Positions 7,240 through 14,655 of a stretch of DNA of 36,609 bases are shown piece after piece (the first letter of the stretch is position 1; each line of letters opens with the position of its first letter). The notes beneath the pieces were generated by a model. That model worked only from the letters and a program-made list of their open reading frames with translations, made no database searches and had not been told where the DNA came from. Both the position numbers and the translations under genes were made by a program. Origin of the DNA: JAVBNW01 sp031551255 (GTDB lineage: Bacteria > Bacillota > Clostridia > Christensenellales > UBA1750); the NCBI GenBank assembly GCA_031551255.1, contig JAVBNW010000081.1, positions 1 through 36,609 on the forward strand, given 5' to 3'.

Positions 7240-8841
7240 CTACTCCGCGCGTTCCAGAGCCGCTTTGATAAACGCGGTATACAGCGGATGAGCGCGGTTG
7301 GGGCGCGACCTGAATTCCGGCTGAAACTGAGCGCCGATAAACCACGGATGGGATGGGATCTCCACTGCCTCGACAAGGCCCTTTTCCTCGTTGCGGCCCA
7401 CGACGCGCATGCCGGCCTCTTCCAGAGCCTTGATATAGTTGCCGTTTACTTCGTAGCTGTGAAAATGCCGCTCGCTGACGCGATCGTCGCCGTACACCTG
7501 CTCAAGCAAACTGCCCGGCTCGAGCTTGCAGCCGTACCTTCCCACGCGCAGATTGCCCAAAACCTGCCCAAGCTCGCGCTCCGCGGGGGGCAAATCGATG
7601 ATGGGGATTTCGGCCTCTTTGTCGATCTCCGTGGTGTTTGCGTTCATGTTGGCGACGCTCTGCGCGTATTCGACCACCGCCATCTGCATGCCGTATGCAA
7701 GCCCAAGGAACGGTATGCCGTTTTCCCTCGCGTAGCGGATCGCACACAGGAAGCCGTTGCTCCCTCTCTGCCCCGCCCCGCCCGGGATGATGACGCCCTG
7801 TGCGCCGCTAAGCATGTGCGCGACATTTCCATCGTTTATCTCTTCCGCCTGTACGAGTTGAAGGTCGATATTGGCATCGCAGGCGATGCCCGCGTGCGTC
7901 AGCGCCTCTACGGCGGAAAGGTATGCGTCTCTGAGCTCCACATACTTGCCCACCAGCGCAATTTTTACATCTCTTTGCACGCTGCGCTGCCTTTTAACCA
8001 GCTCTCGCCACTGCCCAAGGTCGCCCTCGCGCTGCTCCATGTTCAGTTTTTTAAGAACTACGCGCGCAAAACCCTCATCTTCGAGCATGAGCGGCACCGC
8101 GTAGAGCGTGTCGGCGTTGCGGTTGATGATGACCGCGTCGCGGTCTACGCTGCAAAAGAGCGCAAGCTTATCCTTGGCATCGTCCGTCATTTCGTATTCC
8201 GTCCGGCATACGAGCACGTCGGGCTGAATGCCGATGGAGCGCAGTTCCTTGACCGAATGTTGCGTGGGCTTTGTCTTGAGTTCGCTGGATGCCTGGATAT
8301 ACGGGATGAGCGTCACATGGATGTTGAGCACGTCGCCCGGCTTTTCTTCCCAGCGGATTTGGCGGATTGTCTCCAAAAACGGCTGGCCCTCGATATCGCC
8401 CACCGTGCCGCCGATCTCCACGATCAGTACGTCGGGCTTGTCCGCCCGGGCGATAGCGTAAATGCGCTCTTTAATTTCGTTGGTAATGTGCGGTATCACC
8501 TGTACGGTGCCGCCGTGGTAGTCGCCGCGGCGCTCCTTTTGCAAGACGGACCAGTAGATCTTCCCCGTCGTTACGGATGAATGCACCGAGAGGTTTTCAT
8601 CGATAAAGCGCTCATAATGACCAAGATCAAGGTCTGTCTGAGCGCCGTCGTCGGTTACGAAAACTTCCCCGTGTTGGTAGGGGCTCATCATGCTGGGATC
8701 GACATTGATATAAGGATCGAGTTTCTGCATCGATACTTTATATCCTCTGCTCTTGAGCAGGCGCCCCAAGGACGCCGCTGTTATGCCCTTACCCAGCCCG
8801 GAAACCACGCCGCCCGTCACAAACACAAATTTGGTTGACAT
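7240..8841 (-). CDS. pyrG: CTP synthase with an inactivated glutaminase domain
   Basis: 533 residues, normal length. The synthetase half is intact (VFVTGGVVSGLGKG, KLDPYINVDP, QHGEVFVTDDGAQTDLDLGH, EIGGTVGDIEG) and should make CTP from UTP and ATP. The glutamine amidotransferase half is full length, but the nucleophile motif GxCxGMQ reads GLAYGMQ (Ala382, codon at 7696-7698), the catalytic HPE reads QPE (Gln507, codon at 7321-7323), and the lid loop GGFGxRGxEGK reads GGAGQRGSNGF. Only the triad Glu (Glu509) remains. By family knowledge it cannot hydrolyse glutamine and should rely on free ammonia or a partner. The ATG at 8841 sits behind GAGGAGG; an in-frame upstream extension lacks a site. 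Confidence 0.93.
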   Translation of the reverse strand: MSTKFVFVTGGVVSGLGKGITAASLGRLLKSRGYKVSMQKLDPYINVDPSMMSPYQHGEVFVTDDGAQTDLDLGHYERFIDENLSVHSSVTTGKIYWSVLQKERRGDYHGGTVQVIPHITNEIKERIYAIARADKPDVLIVEIGGTVGDIEGQPFLETIRQIRWEEKPGDVLNIHVTLIPYIQASSELKTKPTQHSVKELRSIGIQPDVLVCRTEYEMTDDAKDKLALFCSVDRDAVIINRNADTLYAVPLMLEDEGFARVVLKKLNMEQREGDLGQWRELVKRQRSVQRDVKIALVGKYVELRDAYLSAVEALTHAGIACDANIDLQLVQAEEINDGNVAHMLSGAQGVIIPGGAGQRGSNGFLCAIRYARENGIPFLGLAYGMQMAVVEYAQSVANMNANTTEIDKEAEIPIIDLPPAERELGQVLGNLRVGRYGCKLEPGSLLEQVYGDDRVSERHFHSYEVNGNYIKALEEAGMRVVGRNEEKGLVEAVEIPSHPWFIGAQFQPEFRSRPNRAHPLYTAFIKAALERAE

Positions 8842-8882
8842 CGCATCATCCTCCTCATCCATTCCGCGCAACACAACATATT

Positions 8883-8912
8883 ATTATACAGTTATATAAC
8901 CGGGGGTGTCAA
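8883..8912 (-). promoter_or_regulatory. Sigma-A promoter of pyrG
   Basis: On the minus strand TTGACA (8907-8912) and TATAAT (8883-8888) are separated by 18 bases. The predicted start near 8876 gives a leader of about 35 bases to the pyrG ATG. No GGGC initial sequence or attenuator hairpin of the kind known for pyrG control in B. subtilis is seen. Confidence 0.8.
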
Positions 8913-8956
8913 TCGGCACCTGCGCAACCTAGTGTATGTAACCACCGGCACAGGGT

Positions 8957-8985
8957 TTGAATCATCCTGCAATGTATGCTATACT
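8957..8985 (+). promoter_or_regulatory. Extended -10 sigma-A promoter of dacF
   Basis: TTGAAT (8957-8962), a 17-base spacer and TATACT (8980-8985) preceded by TG (an extended -10, TGCTATACT). The start of transcription near 8992 gives a leader of about 29 bases to the TTG start. It is divergent from the pyrG promoter, with 45 bases between the two -35 boxes. Confidence 0.8.
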
Positions 8986-9020
8986 TGTATTTGCTAAATT
9001 CCTGCAAAAGGAGTGATTCC

Positions 9021-10487
9021 TTGCAATCATCCATCCGGCGACTTCTGTCCGCCCTTGTGGTGGTGGCCATCGTCATTGCAACGCCCCTATCCGCACTTGC
9101 CGCCTCGGTTGCCAAGCCGGCCGAGAGCATCGCTGCGTGGAATAGCAACGAGCCTGAAAAACTTACGGCATCCAATCTGTACGCTCAATCGGCCGTGCTG
9201 ATCGACGCGCGCTCCGGCGAAGTATTGTTCGAAAAAAGCCCCGATGTCAAGCTGAACCCCGCGAGCATCACCAAGATTCTCACGGCGCTGATCGTGCTGG
9301 AAAAGTGCGACCTTAACGAAACCATGACGGCCAAGCTCAGCACCATGGGTGAATACGAGCCGACGTGGCTCCCGCTCAAGGACGGCGAAACCTTTAAGAT
9401 TAAGGACATGCTCTACGGCCTTTTAATGAAATCCTACAACGATGTGGCCGCCGCGCTGGCCGTACATGTGGGCGGCTCTCTTTCAGGCTTCGCCGAAATG
9501 ATGAACCGCAAGGCGCAGGAATTGGGCTGCACCAACTCCAATTTCGTAGTGCCGCACGGGCTTACGACGAAGGACCACTACACGACGGCGAGCGACATGG
9601 CGAAAATCGCCATGGCCGCCATGCAGAACGAAACGTTCCGCAAGATCGTATCCACAAGATCCTACACCATCCCCGCGTCCAACAAGCGCGATACCGAAAC
9701 CACGATACAAAACGGCAACAAGATGCTGCCCGATAGCGGAACGGACTATGCCTATGAAGGCTGTATCGGCGTGAAAACGGGCTATACGCTCGCCGCGCAG
9801 CACACGTTTGTGGCTGCGGCACAGCGCGATGGCGTCAACCTGATCTGCGTCATTCTCGGCACGAGCGGCACGAAGCAGACGCCGGGCGACGGCAAATGGC
9901 TGGACGCCCAGAAGATGCTCGATTACGGCTTTGCAATGTATAAGCGCGTCGACATCCCCGTGCTGTACGCGAGCAACCCGGTGCAGTGCAACATAGAAGG
10001 CACCGTGGAGGGAGATACCGGCGTTCTCAAGCTCGAGCTTGGCGATCCCAGCCAACTTAGCGGCATCATCGCCCGCAAGGACAGCGGCGAACTAACATCT
10101 GAGGCGTTTGAGCGCAGCATTTCCGTTACATACACCAGCGATCTGCGCGCTCCCGTTAAGAAGGGGCAAAAGATTGCGGAGCTTACGTATGCCTATGGCA
10201 ACGGGCAGACCGCCACCGTCGACCTTCTCGCATCCAGAGATATTCTGCAGGCGATGCTGATCGAGCCCTCTACCCCGGATACGTCGTCCTATATGAATAA
10301 CCTTGCAGCCCCTCCGACGCTGACGGACATCGCGATCAACACGGAGCAGTCTCCCGCCCGCTATTTAGCCTGGCTGCTGCTGGTGCCCGTCGCACTGCTC
10401 ATCGGGCTAATCGTCTCGATGATGATGGACGTTTCGCGCCGCAGAAGGCGCCTGCGCGGCCGTATTTCCCGGTCGCGCGGCTATTGA
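9021..10487 (+). CDS. dacF: D-alanyl-D-alanine carboxypeptidase (DacF/PBP5-type, S11 family)
   Basis: 488 residues. A signal peptide (SIRRLLSALVVVAIVIATPLSALAA) precedes the penicillin-binding domain with SITK (Ser82 nucleophile, Lys85), SYN (138-140) and KTG (252-254), the three motifs of serine DD-peptidases. A C-terminal beta domain follows, then a hydrophobic segment near residues 450-470 and an Arg-rich tail that likely anchors it in the membrane. It trims the terminal D-Ala of peptidoglycan pentapeptides outside the cell. The start is TTG at 9021, behind AAAGGAG; the longer open frame from 8976 has no ribosome site and would overlap the promoter. Vegetative PBP5 or sporulation DacF roles cannot be told apart here. 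Confidence 0.92.
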   Translation: MQSSIRRLLSALVVVAIVIATPLSALAASVAKPAESIAAWNSNEPEKLTASNLYAQSAVLIDARSGEVLFEKSPDVKLNPASITKILTALIVLEKCDLNETMTAKLSTMGEYEPTWLPLKDGETFKIKDMLYGLLMKSYNDVAAALAVHVGGSLSGFAEMMNRKAQELGCTNSNFVVPHGLTTKDHYTTASDMAKIAMAAMQNETFRKIVSTRSYTIPASNKRDTETTIQNGNKMLPDSGTDYAYEGCIGVKTGYTLAAQHTFVAAAQRDGVNLICVILGTSGTKQTPGDGKWLDAQKMLDYGFAMYKRVDIPVLYASNPVQCNIEGTVEGDTGVLKLELGDPSQLSGIIARKDSGELTSEAFERSISVTYTSDLRAPVKKGQKIAELTYAYGNGQTATVDLLASRDILQAMLIEPSTPDTSSYMNNLAAPPTLTDIAINTEQSPARYLAWLLLVPVALLIGLIVSMMMDVSRRRRRLRGRISRSRGY

Positions 10488-10511
10488 TTCTATTGATTCA
10501 TCAATAACGAA

Positions 10512-10554
10512 CAAAACCCCTGCCGGCGAGTGTGTGCCAGCAGGGGTTTTGTTT
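10512..10554. terminator. Bidirectional intrinsic terminator between dacF and the cyclophilin gene
   Basis: CAAAACCCCTGC (10512-10523) pairs with GCAGGGGTTTTG (10540-10551), with an additional inner GGC/GCC pair, and T-rich ends on both strands. It lies 24 bases after dacF and 12 bases beyond the end of the minus-strand cyclophilin gene, so it can stop both convergent transcripts. Confidence 0.88.
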
Positions 10555-10566
10555 CAGCCTTTTGCG

Positions 10567-11097
10567 TTACCGTATACCCGACAACTTCGTTACGTCGTAG
10601 ATCGCATCCCCCACTTCCACGGTGACCTTTGCCATCGTGGGCGGATTGGCGGGGCGGTTTGTCATTGGGTTTTCCACCGGCACGTTTACGATGCGATCCA
10701 CAGCATCCATCCCCTCGGTAACCGCGCCGAAGGCCGCATACTGCCCATCCAAATGAGGCGCGGCGGCCACCATGATGAAGAATTGCGAGCCCGCGCTGTC
10801 CATATGCTGCGCGCGCGCCATGCTCAGTACCCCTCGTGCGTGCCGAAGGCCGTTATCGTGGCCGTTGCCGGCGAATTCGCCGCGGATCGACCAACCGGGG
10901 CCGCCGGTTCCCGTGCCGGCCGGATCGCCCCCCTGCACCATAAAGCCGGGAATGACGCGGTGGAACACCGTGCCGTCGTAGAATCCATCCTGAATCAGGG
11001 TTACGAAGTTTGCCACGGTGTTAGGCGCGGTTTCGGGGTAAAGCTCGGCCTTGATGATATCGCCGTTGTCCATCTTAATCGTTACCACTGGGTTCAT
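10567..11097 (-). CDS. Cyclophilin-type peptidyl-prolyl cis-trans isomerase
   Basis: 176 residues with one cyclophilin domain and no signal peptide. FHRVIPGFMVQGGDP, the GSQFFIM strand and HLDGQYAAFGAVTEGMD are the conserved isomerase core; the catalytic Arg is in FHRV. It speeds proline isomerization in cytoplasmic protein folding. The ATG at 11097 (MNPVVTIKMDNG) follows AAAGGAG; an in-frame start at 11121 has no site. It lies 42 bases downstream of the GH4 gene and is probably read from the same transcript. A Pro-Gly-rich loop (GTGTGGPGW) is normal for prokaryotic forms. Confidence 0.92.
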   Translation of the reverse strand: MNPVVTIKMDNGDIIKAELYPETAPNTVANFVTLIQDGFYDGTVFHRVIPGFMVQGGDPAGTGTGGPGWSIRGEFAGNGHDNGLRHARGVLSMARAQHMDSAGSQFFIMVAAAPHLDGQYAAFGAVTEGMDAVDRIVNVPVENPMTNRPANPPTMAKVTVEVGDAIYDVTKLSGIR

Positions 11098-11139
11098 TTT
11101 TTTGCTCCTTTGCCTCGGCAAGCGCCCATCGGCGGTTGC

Positions 11140-12447
11140 TCAGTTATATTTGGGCAGCCAGTCTCCATGGCGCTCGATCAGATCGTCGCACATCGAGCGG
11201 ATATCGTCGATGCTCAGTTCCGCTGCGGTGTGCGGGTCGAGCATGGCAGCCTGGTAGATATGATCTTTTTTGCGGGTGACCGCAGCCTCGATGGTGAGCA
11301 GCTGCACGTTCACATTCGTCATGTTCATGGCCGCGCACTGCACCGGCAGCGCTCCGATATACGTAGGCGCCACGCCGGACGCGTCCACCATACACGGAAC
11401 CTCCACGCACGCGTTGGCGGGTAAGTTGACGATCAGGCCGTTGTTGATCACGTTGCCGCCAATCTTGTAGGGAATGTTCGTCTCCATCGCTTCCATAATG
11501 CGCGACGCGTACTCATGCGAACGTACGTGCTCGATATCCTTGTCGTGCAGTACCTCGTCGCGCATCTTACCCCATTTGGCGATCTGCTCGACGCAGCGGC
11601 GAGGGTATTCATCCAGTGGGATGTTGAAGCGCTCGATCAATTCGGGATACTTCTCTTTAATGAAAAAGGGCATGTACTCGGCGTTGTGCTCGCTGGATTC
11701 GGTGACGTAATAGCCAAATTGCTTCATGATTTCATAGCGCACCATGTCGTTGTGCTTTTCGGTGCGGTTGAGCGCGCGGCGTTTGATTTCCGGATAGAGA
11801 TCGACGCCGTCCTTTTGAATCTCCAGCAGCCAGGCCTGGTGGTTGATGCCCGCGATCAGCCATTGCACCTTCTCGTCGTATTCCATGTCGAGCCCTTTGA
11901 GCAGGTGCTCGGCGCAGACCTGCACGCTGTGACAAAGGCCCACGGTCTTTACGCCGGTGTAGCGCTGCATTGCCCCGGCTAGCATTGCCATGGGGTTTGT
12001 GTAGTTGAGGAACCACGCGTTGGGGCATGCCTCCTGCATGTCCCGCGCAAAATCGAACAGCACGGGTATCGTGCGCAATGCGCGGAAGATGCCGCCGATG
12101 CCCAGCGTATCGGCGATCGTCTGGCGAAGGCCGTACTTTTTGGGCACATCGAAATCCGTAATCGTGCAAGGATCGTACAGGCCGACCTGTATGGCGTTGA
12201 CGACGTAGTTGGCGTTTTTCAGCGCCGCTTTTCGGTTTTCTACGCCCAGATACGCCTCGATGTTGACCGGGTTGCCGCTGTTGTGGTTGATGTTTTCTAA
12301 CATAACGCGGGATTCTTCGAGCCGCTGCGCGTCGATATCGTATAGCGCAATCGTCGAGCCCTTCAGCGCGGGCGTCTGCATGCTGTCGCCTAGCACGTTT
12401 TTGGCAAAAACTGACGAGCCCGCCCCCATGAAAGTGATGCGTGCCAT
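11140..12447 (-). CDS. Glycoside hydrolase family 4 enzyme, MelA-like alpha-galactosidase/glucosidase
   Basis: 435 residues with the NAD-binding GAGSSVFAKN start, DIDAQRLEES, NYTNPMAM, GLCHSVQ (the Cys and His that bind Mn2+) and GINHQAW. Family 4 enzymes use NAD+ and Mn2+ in a redox-elimination mechanism; the CHS form is typical of alpha-galactosidases/alpha-glucosidases acting on unphosphorylated sugars, though exact substrate is not proven. It is cytoplasmic. Two starts compete: ATG 12456 is too close to the AGAGGGGAG site, so ATG 12447 (MARITFMGAGSS) is preferred. No sugar transporter or regulator is adjacent, unlike most mel loci. Confidence 0.88.
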   Translation of the reverse strand: MARITFMGAGSSVFAKNVLGDSMQTPALKGSTIALYDIDAQRLEESRVMLENINHNSGNPVNIEAYLGVENRKAALKNANYVVNAIQVGLYDPCTITDFDVPKKYGLRQTIADTLGIGGIFRALRTIPVLFDFARDMQEACPNAWFLNYTNPMAMLAGAMQRYTGVKTVGLCHSVQVCAEHLLKGLDMEYDEKVQWLIAGINHQAWLLEIQKDGVDLYPEIKRRALNRTEKHNDMVRYEIMKQFGYYVTESSEHNAEYMPFFIKEKYPELIERFNIPLDEYPRRCVEQIAKWGKMRDEVLHDKDIEHVRSHEYASRIMEAMETNIPYKIGGNVINNGLIVNLPANACVEVPCMVDASGVAPTYIGALPVQCAAMNMTNVNVQLLTIEAAVTRKKDHIYQAAMLDPHTAAELSIDDIRSMCDDLIERHGDWLPKYN

Positions 12448-12491
12448 GGAAACCATTCTCCCCTCTGGTTCGTATTGCTATCGATGCTGTC

Positions 12492-12520
12492 ATTTTACCG
12501 CATATTTGTTTCGCTGGCAA
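12492..12520 (-). promoter_or_regulatory. Sigma-A promoter of the GH4-cyclophilin unit
   Basis: On the minus strand TTGCCA (12515-12520), a 17-base spacer and TAAAAT (12492-12497). The start near 12485 gives a leader of about 38 bases to the GH4 ATG. No catabolite-response element was recognised around it. Confidence 0.7.
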
Positions 12521-12619
12521 CGCACATCGGGAATCCTACCCACCACGAAAATGCAAGGCCCGTATGCCGCGTATAGGCATAATAGCGCTGCCGATTGGGC
12601 ATTGTAAGAAGAGAGTTTC

Positions 12620-12648
12620 TGTACACGAACAAGGAATGGTGATATACT
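12620..12648 (+). promoter_or_regulatory. Extended -10 promoter directly upstream of the peptidoglycan-binding protein
   Basis: TATACT (12643-12648) preceded by TGA forms an extended -10; a poor -35 (TGTACA, 12620-12625) lies 17 bases upstream. The -10 ends only seven bases before the ATG at 12656, so transcription would begin at or next to the start codon. Confidence 0.6.
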
Positions 12649-12655
12649 GTACCGC

Positions 12656-13534
12656 ATGAACACAAAAATAACGAAGCGATGGATCGGCGCACTGCTACTC
12701 ATCTCCATGCTGCTCGCGCCGCTTCAAACGGCGTTTGCCGCCTCTCCATCCGATGATACCGATACCCCCACATCCATTACGCCGCCCCCGGCCACGACGC
12801 CTGCGCCGACGCCTACGCCTTTGCCGACGGTCAACCCGGCCTATGATCAATTGCTGGTGAAGCTGACCGACCAGGGGCCTATCGTCGAAGTGGTGCAGCA
12901 GCGCCTGCGCGATCTTGGTTTTTACAACTATAAGATCACCGATTACTATGGCCAGGTTACCGAAAACGCGGTGAAGGATTTTCAAAAAGCGTGCAGCCTT
13001 ACGCAGGACGGCGTGGTAGGCGGCGAAACTGCCGCGCGGCTGTTCGCCGACAACGCGCCGCGCCAGTTGCACAACGCGCGCATACCCACCCCCAAGCCCA
13101 CGCCCACACCCAAGCCCCCGCCCGCAAAGATCTACGGCCAGGCGGTTCAATGGTCTACGGCGAAAACTTTCGTTGCGTGGGGCGGCGGCCCGAAGTTTAA
13201 GTGCATCGATTTCCGAACGCAGAAGGTTTACTATCTTAAACGCGTCGGCGGAACGAACCACATGGATGTCGAGCCCGCCACGGCGGCGGATACCGCCATC
13301 TTAAAATCTTGCTACGGCGGCAAGTGGTCGTGGGACCGGCGGCCGACGGTCGTACAGTTCGGCGGCAAGTGGTATGCCGCGTCCATCAACGGCTGGCCGC
13401 ACGGCAAGGAAACGATTTCCGGCAACAACATGACGGGGCAGGTGTGCCTGCACTTTACCAACAGCAAGACGCACGGCTCGGCCATCGTGGATGCCGCGCA
13501 CCAGCGTTGTATCAAGGAGTGCACGAAAAAGTAG
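12656..13534 (+). CDS. Secreted peptidoglycan-binding protein with an uncharacterised C-terminal domain
   Basis: 292 residues. A signal peptide (about 1-28, cleavage near AFA-A), a Pro/Thr linker (37-59), a PG_binding_1 repeat (about 65-131, with LGFYNYKITDYYG and KDFQKACSLTQDGVVG), a Pro-Lys linker (142-157), and a C-terminal domain (about 160-290) with conserved-looking GTNHMDVEP, NGWPHG and CLHFTNSKTHG. His202, Asp204, His249, His266 and His273 could form a metal or catalytic site; it does not match the YkuD or NlpC/P60 active-site patterns. Probably binds cell wall outside the membrane. The ATG at 12656 has no Shine-Dalgarno at normal distance. Confidence 0.8.
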   Translation: MNTKITKRWIGALLLISMLLAPLQTAFAASPSDDTDTPTSITPPPATTPAPTPTPLPTVNPAYDQLLVKLTDQGPIVEVVQQRLRDLGFYNYKITDYYGQVTENAVKDFQKACSLTQDGVVGGETAARLFADNAPRQLHNARIPTPKPTPTPKPPPAKIYGQAVQWSTAKTFVAWGGGPKFKCIDFRTQKVYYLKRVGGTNHMDVEPATAADTAILKSCYGGKWSWDRRPTVVQFGGKWYAASINGWPHGKETISGNNMTGQVCLHFTNSKTHGSAIVDAAHQRCIKECTKK

Positions 13535-13571
13535 CGGCGTGACGGTCAAGAATAATTCGTCCAAGCAGGAG

Positions 13572-13602
13572 CGGCGCAACCGAAAGGTTGCGCCGTTTAG
13601 AT
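13572..13602 (+). terminator. Intrinsic terminator of the peptidoglycan-binding protein gene
   Basis: CGGCGCAACC (13572-13581) pairs perfectly with GGTTGCGCCG (13586-13595) around GAAA, followed by TTTAGATT. It lies about 37 bases after the stop codon. Confidence 0.75.
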
Positions 13603-13620
13603 TGACGGCTACAGTCACCG

Positions 13621-13744
13621 AACCCCAAAGCGCTCAAAAGACAGCAAACGGAAAATTTTCCTCGCGAGGAAGGGTAAGGAGGCATAGCCGTAGCTATGGC
13701 GACTGAGCCTGACAAAGCGAGGGGAACCGATCCGTCTCTGGGTT
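13621..13744. repeat. Structured element, copy A (same family as the hfq leader element)
   Basis: Outer arms AACCC (13621-13625) and GGGTT (13740-13744), then ACGGA (13648-13652) with TCCGT (13731-13735), then TTTTCCTCGC (13656-13665) with GCGAGGGGAA (13717-13726, two G-U pairs), and an inner hairpin GGCATAGC/GCTATGGC (13681-13700). The same order of helices, with shared core AAGGAGGC-R-TAGCCG and GATCCG, is found at 21778-21940. Base changes in the inner stem are mostly paired, which speaks for a structured RNA or a palindromic mobile element. It does not code for protein. Confidence 0.6.
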
Positions 13745-13783
13745 GCGTGTTTTGGCACGACGTGGGGCACTGCCCCGCACCTG

Positions 13784-13837
13784 CCAGGGATGAAATCCCT
13801 GGACCCATCCCGTGAATGCCCGTATACGGGCATTCAC
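13784..13837. repeat. Hairpin plus 26-base perfect palindrome in the 13.5-13.9 kb gap
   Basis: CCAGGGAT (13784-13791) pairs with ATCCCTGG (13795-13802) around GAA, followed by ACCCATCCC and a perfect 26-base palindrome (13812-13837, half GTGAATGCCCGTA). A third inverted pair AGCCTT/AAGGCT follows at 13861-13881. The order hairpin, CCCATCC linker, GAATGCC palindrome matches 5759-5820. The rest of this 392-base gap (13535-13926) contains the terminator at 13572 and the element at 13621-13744 and no gene. Confidence 0.6.
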
Positions 13838-13926
13838 AAAAATGGATTTTTAAGGACGATAGCCTTGCATCGCCGAAGGCTTTCGTAGCATCCCTTTTAC
13901 CTTCATACCGAAGTGGCGCAAACGAC

Positions 13927-14655
13927 CTATTTGCCGTTTTTCGCCGTCTCCACTCGCCGAATCTCCTCATCCATCTCCTCTGCCACGGAGCGCTCGACGG
14001 TATTAAGGTGGGATATAGGTCGCTCCATGGCCTTGGCTATCAGCTCGCGAGCCTCGCCCACACCGCCCTTTCTAAGCGCGCAACGCGCCAGGCACACCAG
14101 CGAATCGAACTGCTCCGGGCGCTTTTCCAACGCCTTGCGAAAGCCCTGCTCCGCTTCGTCCCACTGCCCCAGCCGCATATGCGTCTGCGCAAGGTTATCC
14201 AGAACCACCGCGTCGTCGCCGTCGTAGTCCACCGCCTCGGTATTGAACGCAAGCGCCTTGCCGTAATCGCCCGTCTCATCGCCCTTGGCGATGTACAAAA
14301 AGCCGAGCGTGCCGTACACGGTTCCAAAGCGCGTCTCCTGAAACACGTGCTCGTAGATCTTGATCGCATCGTCAAGCCGCCCGGCCTTCCAAAGCGCTAG
14401 GCCGCGGTTCATACGGGCGTTCATCAGCTGTTTGGGCTTCCGAGCCGTCGTGCGGGCCTGGGAGGATACTTCCATCGCTCTCTCGATGCTCCCCTCGCGC
14501 AACAGCATCAACGTGTAGGCCGATAGCGCGTCGGAATTATCGGTTCCTCCCGCGATCGCCTTTTCGTAAAGAGCTCTCGCCATTTCTTTTTTATCGCGTT
14601 TGGAAACCTGGTGCACCATCGCCCGGCCGGCCCGCCAATTGGCAACGAACTTCAT
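13927..14655 (-). CDS. TPR-repeat protein coupled to mrfB
   Basis: 242 residues, no signal peptide or membrane segment. Tetratricopeptide repeats are visible in the middle and second half (for example GLALWKAGRLDDAIKIYEHV, LDNLAQTHMRLGQWDEAEQG, and LVCLARCALRKGGVGEAREL), so the protein is probably an all-helical scaffold in the cytoplasm. Its ATG overlaps the stop of mrfB by the ATGA arrangement, giving translational coupling and suggesting a role beside the helicase-exonuclease pair. No enzyme motif seen. The N-terminal 30 residues are basic. Confidence 0.85.
   Translation of the reverse strand: MKFVANWRAGRAMVHQVSKRDKKEMARALYEKAIAGGTDNSDALSAYTLMLLREGSIERAMEVSSQARTTARKPKQLMNARMNRGLALWKAGRLDDAIKIYEHVFQETRFGTVYGTLGFLYIAKGDETGDYGKALAFNTEAVDYDGDDAVVLDNLAQTHMRLGQWDEAEQGFRKALEKRPEQFDSLVCLARCALRKGGVGEARELIAKAMERPISHLNTVERSVAEEMDEEIRRVETAKNGK

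Noticed and set aside
7288..8580. Long plus-strand open frame opposite pyrG
   Set aside because: It is the complement of a clearly conserved CTP synthase; high GC produces such antisense frames. The same holds for frames opposite miaB, mrfA and mutL.
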